The notes beneath the pieces were generated by a model. The model had not been told where the DNA came from and did not search any database. It saw nothing but the letters and a program-made list of their open reading frames with translations. DNA of 27,132 nt from Pseudomonadota bacterium (GTDB lineage: Bacteria; Myxococcota; Myxococcia; Myxococcales; Myxococcaceae), in assembly GCA_023424585.1 (NCBI GenBank), contig JAFADT010000316.1, positions 1 through 27,132 on the forward strand, written 5' to 3'. Positions within the stretch are counted from its first letter, which is position 1, and each line of letters begins with the position of its first letter. The translations under genes were made by a program, and so were the position numbers. Shown here in pieces: positions 14,130 through 21,422 of this stretch.

Positions 14130-14887
14130 GTGGACCCGCCGCCTCGGGCGGCAGGTCGTGGGGAACGCGGTTCTTCGCGGGGCTGCATGCCCTGAGCAGC
14201 GGGTGCTCCCGGCTCCCGCTGCTCGCGGGCGTGGCGCTCGTGGTGTCCGCGCGGGTGGTGCCCCTGCTGGAGGAGCCCGCCCCGTCGCCCGTGGTCCCTG
14301 AAGTGGTGGCGCAGGAGGCCATCTCCGAGGATGCGGCGCTCATCGACGCCGTGCTGGCCAAGCGCGCTCCGGACCTGGGGCTCACGCTGCGCCGGCGGCT
14401 GGGGCAGGCCATCGACGAGGAGTCGCGCCGCACGGGGTATGACCCGCTGCTGGTGCTGGCCATCATCGACGTGGAGTCCGACTTCGAGGAGGAGTCCGTC
14501 TCGGAGAAGGGCGCCCGGGGGCTGATGCAGATCAAGCCCAGCACGCTGCACTTCCTGGCGGAGAAGGAAGGTCTGAAGCTGTCGCGCGAGGAGGTGGTGG
14601 CGGACCCCGCCGTCTGCGTGCGCCTGGGCATCCGGTACCTGCGCAACCTGCAGGGCCGCTTCGGCGGCGACCTGGACCTGGCGTTGATGGCCTACAACGC
14701 CGGCCCCACGCGCATCCGGGACGCCATGAAGGCCAAGGAGCTGGAGAAGTTCCGCCGCTACCCCCGCGCCGTGCGGCGTGACTTCCGCCGCTTCCGGGAG
14801 GGCCATGGCCTGGGCGGAGACTGGGCGCTCGCGCAGCGCGAGCTGCCTCCGCCGCCGCCCGACGAGACGCCGACCGCGGCGCCCTGA
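14126..14887 (+). CDS. Membrane-anchored lytic transglycosylase (SLT domain)
   Basis: This enzyme is predicted to cleave the MurNAc-GlcNAc bond of peptidoglycan. The 253-residue protein has an N-terminal hydrophobic segment (about residues 29-46) that anchors or exports it. An SLT/GEWL-type catalytic domain follows at about 85-235. The motif AIIDVESDF carries the catalytic glutamate (E117), followed by SEKGARGLMQIKPST and later ALMAYNAGPTR. The C-terminus is proline-rich. Translation starts at a GTG overlapping the upstream stop by 4 bases. Its place four genes before a pilus lipoprotein gene suggests, without proving, a role in opening the wall for envelope machines. Confidence 0.88.
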   Translation: MSGPAASGGRSWGTRFFAGLHALSSGCSRLPLLAGVALVVSARVVPLLEEPAPSPVVPEVVAQEAISEDAALIDAVLAKRAPDLGLTLRRRLGQAIDEESRRTGYDPLLVLAIIDVESDFEEESVSEKGARGLMQIKPSTLHFLAEKEGLKLSREEVVADPAVCVRLGIRYLRNLQGRFGGDLDLALMAYNAGPTRIRDAMKAKELEKFRRYPRAVRRDFRRFREGHGLGGDWALAQRELPPPPPDETPTAAP

Positions 14888-14972
14888 GCCGCTCGCGTCC
14901 GGCTGGACAGGAAGACGGGCCTCGGGGTGAATGTTCGTGGCGGCGGAGCGCTCCAAGGGGGCTGACCCCGCC

Positions 14973-15001
14973 TTGTCCCGCTCCCCCGGGTGCGCTAAGT
15001 C
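14973..15001 (+). promoter_or_regulatory. Possible promoter for the exported-protein gene
   Basis: TTGTCC (14973-14978) and TAAGTC (14996-15001) are separated by 17 bases, in the 162-base gap before the gene at 15050. The match is moderate: the last base of the -10 box is not T. I see no terminator in the same gap. Confidence 0.35.
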
Positions 15002-15049
15002 GTTCGCAAGCTCCCGGGACTGTTGAGGATTCCTTGGAGGAACGCCGCC

Positions 15050-15736
15050 ATGCCCCGCACGTCCGCCCGCATCGCCATCACTGTCGCGGCCTCGCTCGTC
15101 CCCATGCTGGCCTTGGCCGGCTCGGTCTTCCTGAACGGTGTGAAGATCGACGGGGTGACGAACACGCGCTTCGAGAAGGCCACCGTCCGCATCGACGCGG
15201 AAGGGAACGTCCACATCGACGCGCCGGGGTACGCCGCCCGCGTGACGACCGTGACGCCCACGCCCGCGACGCCTTCCACCGCGACGCCTCCGGCCGCCGC
15301 CGCGGCTCCGGACGCGGGCATCGTCGCGCAGGCTCCGGCTCCGACCGCTCCCGCCGCTCCCACGTCCGGGCCGGCGCGCATCACGCAGCGCTACTGGCTG
15401 GTGACGGAGCAGACGACGCCGGGCATGACGGACTTCGACATCGACGTGTACGTGAACTCGCGCTGGCTGCGTCGTTTGCGCAACAACGAGGACCAGGTGG
15501 TGATGGACATCACCAGCCAGTTGCGTCCCGGCGCGAACGCGGTGACGCTGATTGCCCGCAAGGTGAACGGGGGCAGCCGCCGCAGCACGTCGCCCGGGAA
15601 CGTCTTCAAGGTGATCATCGGCGAGGGCAACGAGGGCGGCGGCAACGTGATGGTTGACACGCCCCTCATCCGCTTCCAGAAGACGGCTGCGGACGCGCAG
15701 GACGCGACCGAGGAGTTCACCCTCACCACCCGCTGA
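15050..15736 (+). CDS. Exported protein of unknown function
   Basis: The 228-residue product has a clear signal peptide (MPRTSARIAITVAASLVPML, cleavage likely near ALA-GS at about residue 24). A short beta-rich segment follows (FLNGVKIDGVTNTRFEKATV). An Ala/Pro/Thr-rich linker spans about residues 65-108. The C-terminal domain looks beta-rich (RYWLVTEQTTPGMTDFDIDV, then LRPGANAVTLIARKVNGGSR). I do not recognise a named family. It is probably periplasmic or envelope-attached. The ATG follows a strong TTGGAGG at 9 bases. It is the first of a close run leading to the pilus lipoprotein gene, with gaps of 24 and 23 bases. Confidence 0.8.
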   Translation: MPRTSARIAITVAASLVPMLALAGSVFLNGVKIDGVTNTRFEKATVRIDAEGNVHIDAPGYAARVTTVTPTPATPSTATPPAAAAAPDAGIVAQAPAPTAPAAPTSGPARITQRYWLVTEQTTPGMTDFDIDVYVNSRWLRRLRNNEDQVVMDITSQLRPGANAVTLIARKVNGGSRRSTSPGNVFKVIIGEGNEGGGNVMVDTPLIRFQKTAADAQDATEEFTLTTR

Positions 15737-15760
15737 GGGTGCGCGGGAAGGGAGACGACG

Positions 15761-16225
15761 GTGTTCACCATCGACGAGCGCTACCGGGGTCTTCCCGCCA
15801 ACCGCGACCAGGTGCTCTCGCTGCACCTGTCGCTCAACACGCCGCACGTGGCCATCCCCGGCAAGCAGGCGGGGCCCGCGCAGGCCTTCGTGGTGGGGCT
15901 GCGCGGTGGACAGAGCGCGGGCGTCTTCGTGTACCTGTACCTGGTGGAGGCGGGGGACTGCGCGGTGTACGTGTCCGGCCGGCGCATCCAGTCCGCGGAT
16001 GAGCTGCGCGAGGATGAGGACGACGCGCTCGCGTTCGTGGAGTCGCTGGGCTTCATGATGGACAACGCGAACTGGCGTGCCGCGGCGCCCGCGCAGCAGG
16101 ACGAGTGGCTGAAGACGCTGCCCGTGTTCTTCCGGGAGCCCACGCTCGTGCCCGCCGTGAAGGCCCGCGCTGAAGAGAAGCGCAACGTCGCCACCACCCT
16201 GGGCCGCTTCCTGGCCGCGTTCTGA
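15761..16225 (+). CDS. Conserved hypothetical cytosolic protein
   Basis: This 154-residue protein has no signal peptide or membrane helix. It contains LSLHLSLNTPHVAIPGKQAG, then a beta-hairpin-like segment (SAGVFVYLYLVEAGDCAVYV), an acidic stretch (ELREDEDDALAFVESLGFMM) and a basic C-terminal helix. I do not recognise a domain. The GTG start follows a GGGAAGGGAG site. It sits 24 bases after the exported protein and 23 bases before the Tgl-like gene, so the three are almost certainly cotranscribed. A role in pilus or cell-surface function is possible from position only. Confidence 0.8.
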   Translation: MFTIDERYRGLPANRDQVLSLHLSLNTPHVAIPGKQAGPAQAFVVGLRGGQSAGVFVYLYLVEAGDCAVYVSGRRIQSADELREDEDDALAFVESLGFMMDNANWRAAAPAQQDEWLKTLPVFFREPTLVPAVKARAEEKRNVATTLGRFLAAF

Positions 16226-16248
16226 CCCTCCACCCTGGATTGGCACCC

Positions 16249-17007
16249 ATGTCCCGCATCACTTCCTCCTGCTTCCTCGCGTTCGCGCTCGCATCGGCGG
16301 GCTGCGCGCACGTCCCCACGGAGAAGGAGCGCCGGAGCTCGGAGATCCACTACGACCTGGGCGTGCAGGCCCAGCAGCACGGCGCGGTGCAGGACGCGCT
16401 CGCGGAGTACCAGAAGGCGCTGGAGCAGAACCCGGGCAACGCGGAGGCCCACAACGCGGTGGGCCTGCTGCTGCACCTGTCCTTCCGCCGGCTCGACGAG
16501 GCGGCGTCCCACTACGACAAGGCGCTGGAGCTGCGGCCGACCTTCTCCGAAGCGCGCACCAACCTGGGCAACCTGCGCCTGGACCAGGGGCGCTACGACG
16601 ACGCCATCAAGCTGTACGAGGAGTCGCTCAACGACATGCAGTACCGCTACGGCTTCTCCGCGCAGGGGAACCTGGGCTGGGCGCTCTACAAGAAGGGCGA
16701 CACGGCGAACGCGGTGCAGAACATCAAGGCCGCCGTCACCACCAACCCGGAGTTCTGCCTGGGCTACAAGAACCTGGGCATCATCTACGACGAGACGGGC
16801 AAGACGGAGGAGGCGTGCCGGCAGTTCGCCCACTACCGTGAGAAGTGCCCGGACGTGGCGGAGGCCTACCAGCGCGAAGGCGTGTGCCAGGCGAAGCTCG
16901 GGCGGGTGGAGGAGGCGAAGAAGGCGTTCGCGAGCTGCGAGTCCAAGGCCCAGGCGAACGAGTCCGAGCTCAAGGACCACTGCCGCTCACTGCTGGACCA
17001 CCTCTAG
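16249..17007 (+). CDS. tgl: Tgl/PilF-like TPR lipoprotein for type IV pilus assembly
   Basis: Tgl of Myxococcus (PilF/PilW elsewhere) is an outer-membrane lipoprotein needed for PilQ secretin assembly, and so for type IV pili and social motility. The 252-residue protein has a signal peptide with lipobox LASAGC (lipidated C19). About six tetratricopeptide repeats follow, from residue 31 onward, with YDLGVQAQQHGAVQDALAEY as the first and AEAHNAVGLLLHL in the second. Six cysteines lie in the C-terminal half (150, 170, 180, 193, 210, 225), suggesting disulfides in the periplasm. The length equals my recollection of M. xanthus Tgl, but no alignment was run. The ATG at 16249 is chosen over an in-frame TTG at 16240 because it gives a compact signal peptide. 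Confidence 0.75.
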   Translation: MSRITSSCFLAFALASAGCAHVPTEKERRSSEIHYDLGVQAQQHGAVQDALAEYQKALEQNPGNAEAHNAVGLLLHLSFRRLDEAASHYDKALELRPTFSEARTNLGNLRLDQGRYDDAIKLYEESLNDMQYRYGFSAQGNLGWALYKKGDTANAVQNIKAAVTTNPEFCLGYKNLGIIYDETGKTEEACRQFAHYREKCPDVAEAYQREGVCQAKLGRVEEAKKAFASCESKAQANESELKDHCRSLLDHL

Positions 17008-17027
17008 CCGCGGGGCCCCGAAAGACC

Positions 17028-17414
17028 GTGGACCACGTCGACTTCGGCAAATACCTCAGCCAGCAGCGCGAGCTTCGCGGCCTGTCGCGTGAGGACGTCT
17101 CCCGGGAGACGAAGATTCCCCCCAGCCTCGTCGCCGCGCTGGAGGCGGGGCAGGTGGAGCGGCTGCCCGAGCGCGTGTTCGTGCTCAACTACATCCGCGC
17201 GTACGCGCAGGTCATCGGCCTGTCGCCAGAGGAGGCGGCGCTGCGCTACGAGGAGGTGGACCGGGCGGTGCCCGCGCCTTCGCCGGCGCAGCTGGAGCAG
17301 GCGCGGCGCAAGCGGGCGTACCTCATCCTGGCCATCCTCCTGGCGGTCGTGCTCCTGGGCGCGGGCCTGTTCCTGGTGCTGTCCGGGAAGCTCCCGCCCC
17401 CGGCCGCGCGTTGA
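17028..17414 (+). CDS. RodZ-like HTH protein with one membrane helix
   Basis: The 128-residue product has an N-terminal helix-turn-helix domain of the RodZ/HTH_25 type (about residues 6-66). It includes LRGLSREDVSRETKIPPSLV and RLPERVFVLNYIRAYAQVIG. A basic patch (RRKRA) precedes a single transmembrane helix at about 97-119, and then only a 9-residue tail. Full-size RodZ links MreB to the wall machinery and has a long periplasmic domain; that domain is missing here. It starts at a GTG 20 bases after the Tgl-like gene. It may be a membrane-bound regulator or a minimal cytoskeletal adaptor. Confidence 0.8.
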   Translation: MDHVDFGKYLSQQRELRGLSREDVSRETKIPPSLVAALEAGQVERLPERVFVLNYIRAYAQVIGLSPEEAALRYEEVDRAVPAPSPAQLEQARRKRAYLILAILLAVVLLGAGLFLVLSGKLPPPAAR

Positions 17415-17423
17415 AGAGGGATC

Positions 17424-18158
17424 ATGGAGCGGTACGCCGACGACGCGTTCGTGCTGTCCACGGTGGACTATGGTGAGTCCGACCGGCTGGTGACGCTGCT
17501 CACGCGTGAGCACGGCAAGCTGACCGCGTTCGCCGCGGGCGCGCGCAAGAGCAAGCGCCGTTTCGCGGGGGCGCTGGAGCCGTTCATGCGGCTGCGCGTG
17601 CAGCTCGTGGAGACGCGCGGCAGCACGGTGCGGCTGGACTCCGCGGACATCGTCGCGGGCTTCTATGCCGCGCGCGAGGACCTGTCGCTCATCGCCCGGG
17701 CGCTGTACTCCGTGGAGCTGTGCCGCGAGCTCACGCGCGACCATGAGCCGCACCCGGAGCTGTTCGAGCTGGTGGAGGGCTACCTTCACCGGCTGGACGC
17801 GAAGGAGGCCGGGCCCACGTCGCTGCTGGCGTTCGAGCTGGCGGCGCTGGCGCAGGCGGGGTTGATGCCGCGCTTCGACTCCTGCTCGCTGTGCGGCGGT
17901 CTGCCCGGCGAGCGGCCCCGGTTCGACCAGGGCCACGGCGGCGCGGTGTGTGAGCCGTGTGGTGGACGCGCGCGCGACTCGGTGCCCGTGCCGGTGGCGC
18001 TGCTGGCGGGGCTGCGCTCGCTCCAGGAGGGTCAGCGCACGCCGCTGCCCGCGGACCTCCGCGCGCGGGCGCGGGGGCTGCTCAACGTCTTCATCGCGCA
18101 CCACGTGGGCCGCAAGCTCAAGAGCGTGGACTTCATGGCGCAGGTGGGCCTGGACTGA
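17424..18158 (+). CDS. recO: DNA repair protein RecO
   Basis: RecO acts with RecR (and RecF) to load RecA on single-strand DNA coated by SSB. The 244-residue protein has the N-terminal OB-fold (DAFVLSTVDYGESDRLVTLL at about 7-26, GKLTAFAAGARKSKRRFAGA at 31-50). A helical domain follows, with a zinc-binding cysteine set at C154, C157, C176 and C179. These features and the length fit RecO well. The ATG follows GAAGAGGG and lies 9 bases after the HTH gene, so recO is likely the last gene of the tgl run. Confidence 0.93.
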   Translation: MERYADDAFVLSTVDYGESDRLVTLLTREHGKLTAFAAGARKSKRRFAGALEPFMRLRVQLVETRGSTVRLDSADIVAGFYAAREDLSLIARALYSVELCRELTRDHEPHPELFELVEGYLHRLDAKEAGPTSLLAFELAALAQAGLMPRFDSCSLCGGLPGERPRFDQGHGGAVCEPCGGRARDSVPVPVALLAGLRSLQEGQRTPLPADLRARARGLLNVFIAHHVGRKLKSVDFMAQVGLD

Positions 18159-18188
18159 CGGGCAGCGCGGTCCCCAGGGGGAAGGGTC

Positions 18189-19202
18189 ATGCACGAAGCC
18201 GGGCCGCTGGACGTGGTGTGTGTCGGCGAGACGCTGGTGGACTTCCTCCCCGTGGCTGGCGGCGCCACGCGCGTTCGGGACGTGGAGGCGTGGAAGCCGT
18301 CTCCGGGGGGCTCTCCGGCCAATGTCTCCGTGGGGCTCGCGCGGCTGGGGCTGCGCTCGGCGATGGTGGGCGTGGTGGGCTCCGACGAGTTCGGCCACTT
18401 CCTGCGCGACCGGCTGGCGGCGGAGGGCGTGGACGTGAGCCGCTTGCGTCAGGTGGACCACGCGCGCACCGGCCTGCTGTTCGTCTCGCTGGATGCGCAC
18501 GGTGAGCGCAGCTTCACCTACTTCCGGACGCGCTCGGCGGAGTTCCTGCTGGACGACTCCGACGTGGATGGCGACTTCGTGCGGCGTGCGAAGGTGCTGC
18601 ACTGCGGCTCCAACTCCCTGCTCCTGCCAGAGGCGCGCGAGGCCATGGTGCGCCTGCTCACCCTGGCACGCGAGGCCGGGATGCTGGTGAGCTGTGATCC
18701 GAACCTGCGGCTGCATATGTGGACGCGGCCCGAGGAGCTTCAAGCCCTCCTGGGCCGCATGCTCCCGCTGTGCACGGTGGTGAAGCTGTCCGAGGAGGAG
18801 ATCCACTTCGCGACCGGCGAGCACTCGCCGGAAGCGGCCCTGCAGGTCCTGTCCGCCCAGGGCGTGCGGCTGCCCGTGGTGACGCTGGGGCCGCGCGGGG
18901 CGGTGTTCCTCTGGCAGGGCGAGGTCCTCTCCGTTCCCGCGCCCCAGGTGACGGTGGTGGACACGACGGGCGCCGGTGACGGCTTCGTGTCCGCGATGTT
19001 GAGCGGGCTGGTGCGCGGCCATGGCGGCGCGCGTGCACTGGAGGGCGCGACGCGCGAGGACCTGGTCGCGCTGATGACCTTCGCCGCGGGGGTGGGGGCC
19101 CGGGTGGTGACGAAGCTGGGCGCGGTGGCGGCGCTCCCGCTGGCGTCCGAAGTGGAGGGGCTGTTGCCCGAAGGACCCGCCGCGCGTCGCATCGCGCGCT
19201 GA
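18189..19202 (+). CDS. PfkB-family sugar kinase (fructokinase-like)
   Basis: This 337-residue protein is a ribokinase/PfkB-family kinase that transfers phosphate from ATP to a sugar hydroxyl. The N-terminus has VCVGETLVDFLP, the substrate motif is GGSPANVSVGLARLG (residues 40-54) and the ATP/catalytic motif is DTTGAGDGF (258-266, catalytic D264). The segment DPNLRLHMW is typical of fructokinase-type members, so fructose is the likeliest substrate, but specificity cannot be fixed from sequence. The ATG follows GGGGGAAGGG. It lies 30 bases after recO and 78 bases before the nucleotidyltransferase pair. Confidence 0.9.
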   Translation: MHEAGPLDVVCVGETLVDFLPVAGGATRVRDVEAWKPSPGGSPANVSVGLARLGLRSAMVGVVGSDEFGHFLRDRLAAEGVDVSRLRQVDHARTGLLFVSLDAHGERSFTYFRTRSAEFLLDDSDVDGDFVRRAKVLHCGSNSLLLPEAREAMVRLLTLAREAGMLVSCDPNLRLHMWTRPEELQALLGRMLPLCTVVKLSEEEIHFATGEHSPEAALQVLSAQGVRLPVVTLGPRGAVFLWQGEVLSVPAPQVTVVDTTGAGDGFVSAMLSGLVRGHGGARALEGATREDLVALMTFAAGVGARVVTKLGAVAALPLASEVEGLLPEGPAARRIAR

Positions 19203-19280
19203 CGGGGAGCACCGGCCAGGGTCAGGCTCGCATGCTTCGCCGCGTCCTGCGTGGCCCGCCATCCCATCCAGGAGGGACCG

Positions 19281-20567
19281 ATGAGCGACACGCGTGAGAG
19301 CGCTTCTTCCACCCCGGCGCGGGTCCGTGGGCTGGAGCAGATCGACCGGCTGTCCGTGCCGCTGCCGCATGGTACCGAGGTCACGACGCGCGTGGAGCGC
19401 GTGGCGTCCGGACGCCGCATTCCCCAGGGGGTGGTGGGCCGCGTGGTGCGCGCGCATGACGGCGGCTTCGACGTCCAGATCGTCGGCGTGGGCGAGGTGT
19501 GGTTCGCGCGCGACGAGCTCGTGCCCCGGCGGATGGGGCAGGTGCAGTTCGCCCAGCGGCGCGAGGCGGCCTGGAGCGCGCTGCGGCCGTGCGTGGTGCT
19601 GGAGACGCGCGTGGGCAGTCACGCGTGGGGGCTCGCGGACGAGCGCTCCGATGTGGACGTGCGCGGCGTGTTCGCGCTGCCGCTGCCGTGGACGCTGGGC
19701 CTGGGGCAGCCCCCGCAGGACCTGGTGAGCGCGGATGGCAGCACCACGTACTGGGAGGTCCGCAAGACGGTGGAGCAGGCGCTGCGCGCGGATCCGAACA
19801 CGCTGGAGACCCTCTTCGTCCCCGGCATGAAGCCGCTGGACGAGCTGGGCGCGTGGGTGCTGGAGGTGCGCGAGGCGTTCGTCTCCAAGGCCATCTTCGG
19901 CAGCTTCGGACGCTATGCCATGAGCCAGCTCGACAAGCTCACCCGCAGCCAGCGGCTGGCCGAGCACCGCGACCTGCTGCTCGCGTGGCTGTGCGAGGAG
20001 CCCACGCCGGACCTGGACGAGGTGGCCCGGCGCCTGGCCGCCGTGTCGCCCCGCGCCGCGCCCACGCCCGAGGACGCGGTGCTCGCGGCGAAGACGTACG
20101 TCAAGCAGCTCTACCGCTCGCTCTGGGACCAGGGACTGCTCGCGTCGAATGACCTCGCCGCGCTCACGGCATACGCGCGCGGCGGGGGCCAGCGTCCCCC
20201 GTCCGCGCGGGAGCTGCGGCCGAAGAACGCCTACAACCTGCTGCGGCTGGTGGCGCTGGCGACGGGCTGGCTGCGCGACGGCGTGCCCACCTTCGAGGCG
20301 ACGGGGGCGCTGAAGGCCCGGCTGCTCGACATCAAGCGTGGACAGGTGCCACTGGAGGACGTGCTGCGCGACGCCGAGGCGATGGCGCCAGCGCTGGAGG
20401 CCGCGCACCGGGAGAGCCGGCTGCCGGAACATCCGGACCATGCCCGCGCGGATCGGCTGCTGCGACGCGTGGGAGGCGAGGTGGCGCGGCGCTGGGTCTT
20501 GCAGACGCCCGGACCGCTGGGCCGTGACGCGCCGGAGGCTCCGGCGCTGGAAGGAGGGATGGAATGA
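19281..20567 (+). CDS. Minimal nucleotidyltransferase with N-terminal beta-rich domain
   Basis: The 428-residue protein has a polymerase-beta-type nucleotidyltransferase core like PF10127 (RlaP/YcgL-like). The motif GSHAWGLADERSDVDVRG supplies G112-S113 and metal-binding D124 and D126. E149 in TTYWEVRK and the segment DPNTLETLFVPG follow. Residues 20-85 form an extra beta-rich, SH3/KOW-like module (GRRIPQGVVGRVVRAHDGGF, FDVQIVGVGEVWFARDEL). The C-terminal half is helical. RlaP proteins are associated with RNA-repair loci, but no RNA ligase is present here and the substrate is unknown. A strong AGGAGGG precedes the ATG; the frame is open 30 bases upstream. Its stop overlaps the next gene as ATGA. 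Confidence 0.83.
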   Translation: MSDTRESASSTPARVRGLEQIDRLSVPLPHGTEVTTRVERVASGRRIPQGVVGRVVRAHDGGFDVQIVGVGEVWFARDELVPRRMGQVQFAQRREAAWSALRPCVVLETRVGSHAWGLADERSDVDVRGVFALPLPWTLGLGQPPQDLVSADGSTTYWEVRKTVEQALRADPNTLETLFVPGMKPLDELGAWVLEVREAFVSKAIFGSFGRYAMSQLDKLTRSQRLAEHRDLLLAWLCEEPTPDLDEVARRLAAVSPRAAPTPEDAVLAAKTYVKQLYRSLWDQGLLASNDLAALTAYARGGGQRPPSARELRPKNAYNLLRLVALATGWLRDGVPTFEATGALKARLLDIKRGQVPLEDVLRDAEAMAPALEAAHRESRLPEHPDHARADRLLRRVGGEVARRWVLQTPGPLGRDAPEAPALEGGME

Positions 20568-21352
20568 AGGGCAGGCTGACGGAACATCAGGAGCGGATGG
20601 CGGACCGCGTGCTGGACGCCGAGTCCCTCGCGCGCGAACACCTGGTCATCTCGCTGTCCGGCGCGCATGCGTACGGGTTCCCGTCGCACGACAGCGACCT
20701 GGACCTCAAGGCCATCCACATCGCGCCCACCGCCGCGCTCCTCGGCCTCCAGCCGCGGCACGTGCCGGCGGAGCGGATGGAGGTGCTGGAGGGCGTGGAG
20801 GTGGACTACTCGTCCAACGAGTTGCAGCCCGTGCTGCTGGGCATCCTCCAGGGCAACGGCAACTACATCGAGCGGGTGCTGGGGGCCATCACCGTGCGGG
20901 CCCTGCCGGAGCTGGAGACGCTGCGGCCCCGGGTGCGGGCCGTGCTGTCACGGCGTATCCACCGGCACTACCGCGGCTTCGCGCAGGGACAGCTGCGTGA
21001 ATGGGAGAAGGGTGGCTTCCGCTCCGTGAAGAAGCTGCTGTACGTGCTGCGCACAACGCTCACCGGGACGCATGCGCTGCGCACGGGCGAAGTGGAGACG
21101 GACGTCACCGTCCTGCTGGAGCCGTATGGCTTTGGCGAGGCCCACGCGCTGGTGGAGCGCAAGCAGCGCGGCGAGCGCATCGAGCTGGACGACGCGCTCA
21201 GCGAGCAGTGGCAGGGAGAGGTGACGCGCGCGTTCGAGGTGCTCGACGCGGCGGACGCGGCCTCCGTGTTGCCCCTGGAGCCACAGCCGTCGGCCGTGGC
21301 CGCGCTCGAGGGCTGGATGCTCGACGTGCGGCGCCAGCGGTTCGGCGCCTAA
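20564..21352 (+). CDS. Minimal nucleotidyltransferase, second of a pair
   Basis: This 262-residue protein is of the same broad type as the preceding one and overlaps it by 4 bases. The motif SLSGAHAYGFPSHDSDLDLK (residues 30-49) supplies the S-G turn and the metal-binding pair D45 and D47. D81 or E86 in VEVDYSSNELQPV could be the third carboxylate. The helical part contains GNGNYIERVLG and a basic stretch, GGFRSVKKLLYVLRTTLTGT. It lacks the beta-rich N-terminal domain of its partner. The overlap implies coupled, near-equal synthesis and perhaps a heterodimer. The substrate is unknown. Confidence 0.82.
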   Translation: MKGRLTEHQERMADRVLDAESLAREHLVISLSGAHAYGFPSHDSDLDLKAIHIAPTAALLGLQPRHVPAERMEVLEGVEVDYSSNELQPVLLGILQGNGNYIERVLGAITVRALPELETLRPRVRAVLSRRIHRHYRGFAQGQLREWEKGGFRSVKKLLYVLRTTLTGTHALRTGEVETDVTVLLEPYGFGEAHALVERKQRGERIELDDALSEQWQGEVTRAFEVLDAADAASVLPLEPQPSAVAALEGWMLDVRRQRFGA

Positions 21353-21356
21353 ACCG

Positions 21357-21400
21357 CTTTCCCGGGGCTCCTGGCTCCGGGGGGCCCTCCGTCGGGAAAG
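21357..21400 (+). promoter_or_regulatory. Inverted repeat between the nucleotidyltransferase pair and the kinase gene
   Basis: CTTTCCCG (21357-21364) pairs perfectly with CGGGAAAG (21393-21400), and an inner GC-rich stem can form between the arms. The A/T bases are placed opposite to a forward intrinsic terminator, so termination is unlikely to depend on a U-tract. It starts 5 bases after the stop codon and ends 22 bases before the kinase start. It could be an mRNA end structure or an operator. Confidence 0.4.
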
Positions 21401-21422
21401 ACGAACATCGACCTGGGAGGGC

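Noticed and set aside
13196..16246. 1016-codon minus-strand open frame
   Set aside because: It runs against five + strand genes with ribosome sites and one with clear SLT catalytic motifs; low-complexity Arg/Gly/His content suggests a shadow.
17004..20441. 1145-codon minus-strand open frame crossing five + strand genes
   Set aside because: It crosses recO, the sugar kinase and the first nucleotidyltransferase, all with intact motifs on the + strand. No start site or family features were seen.
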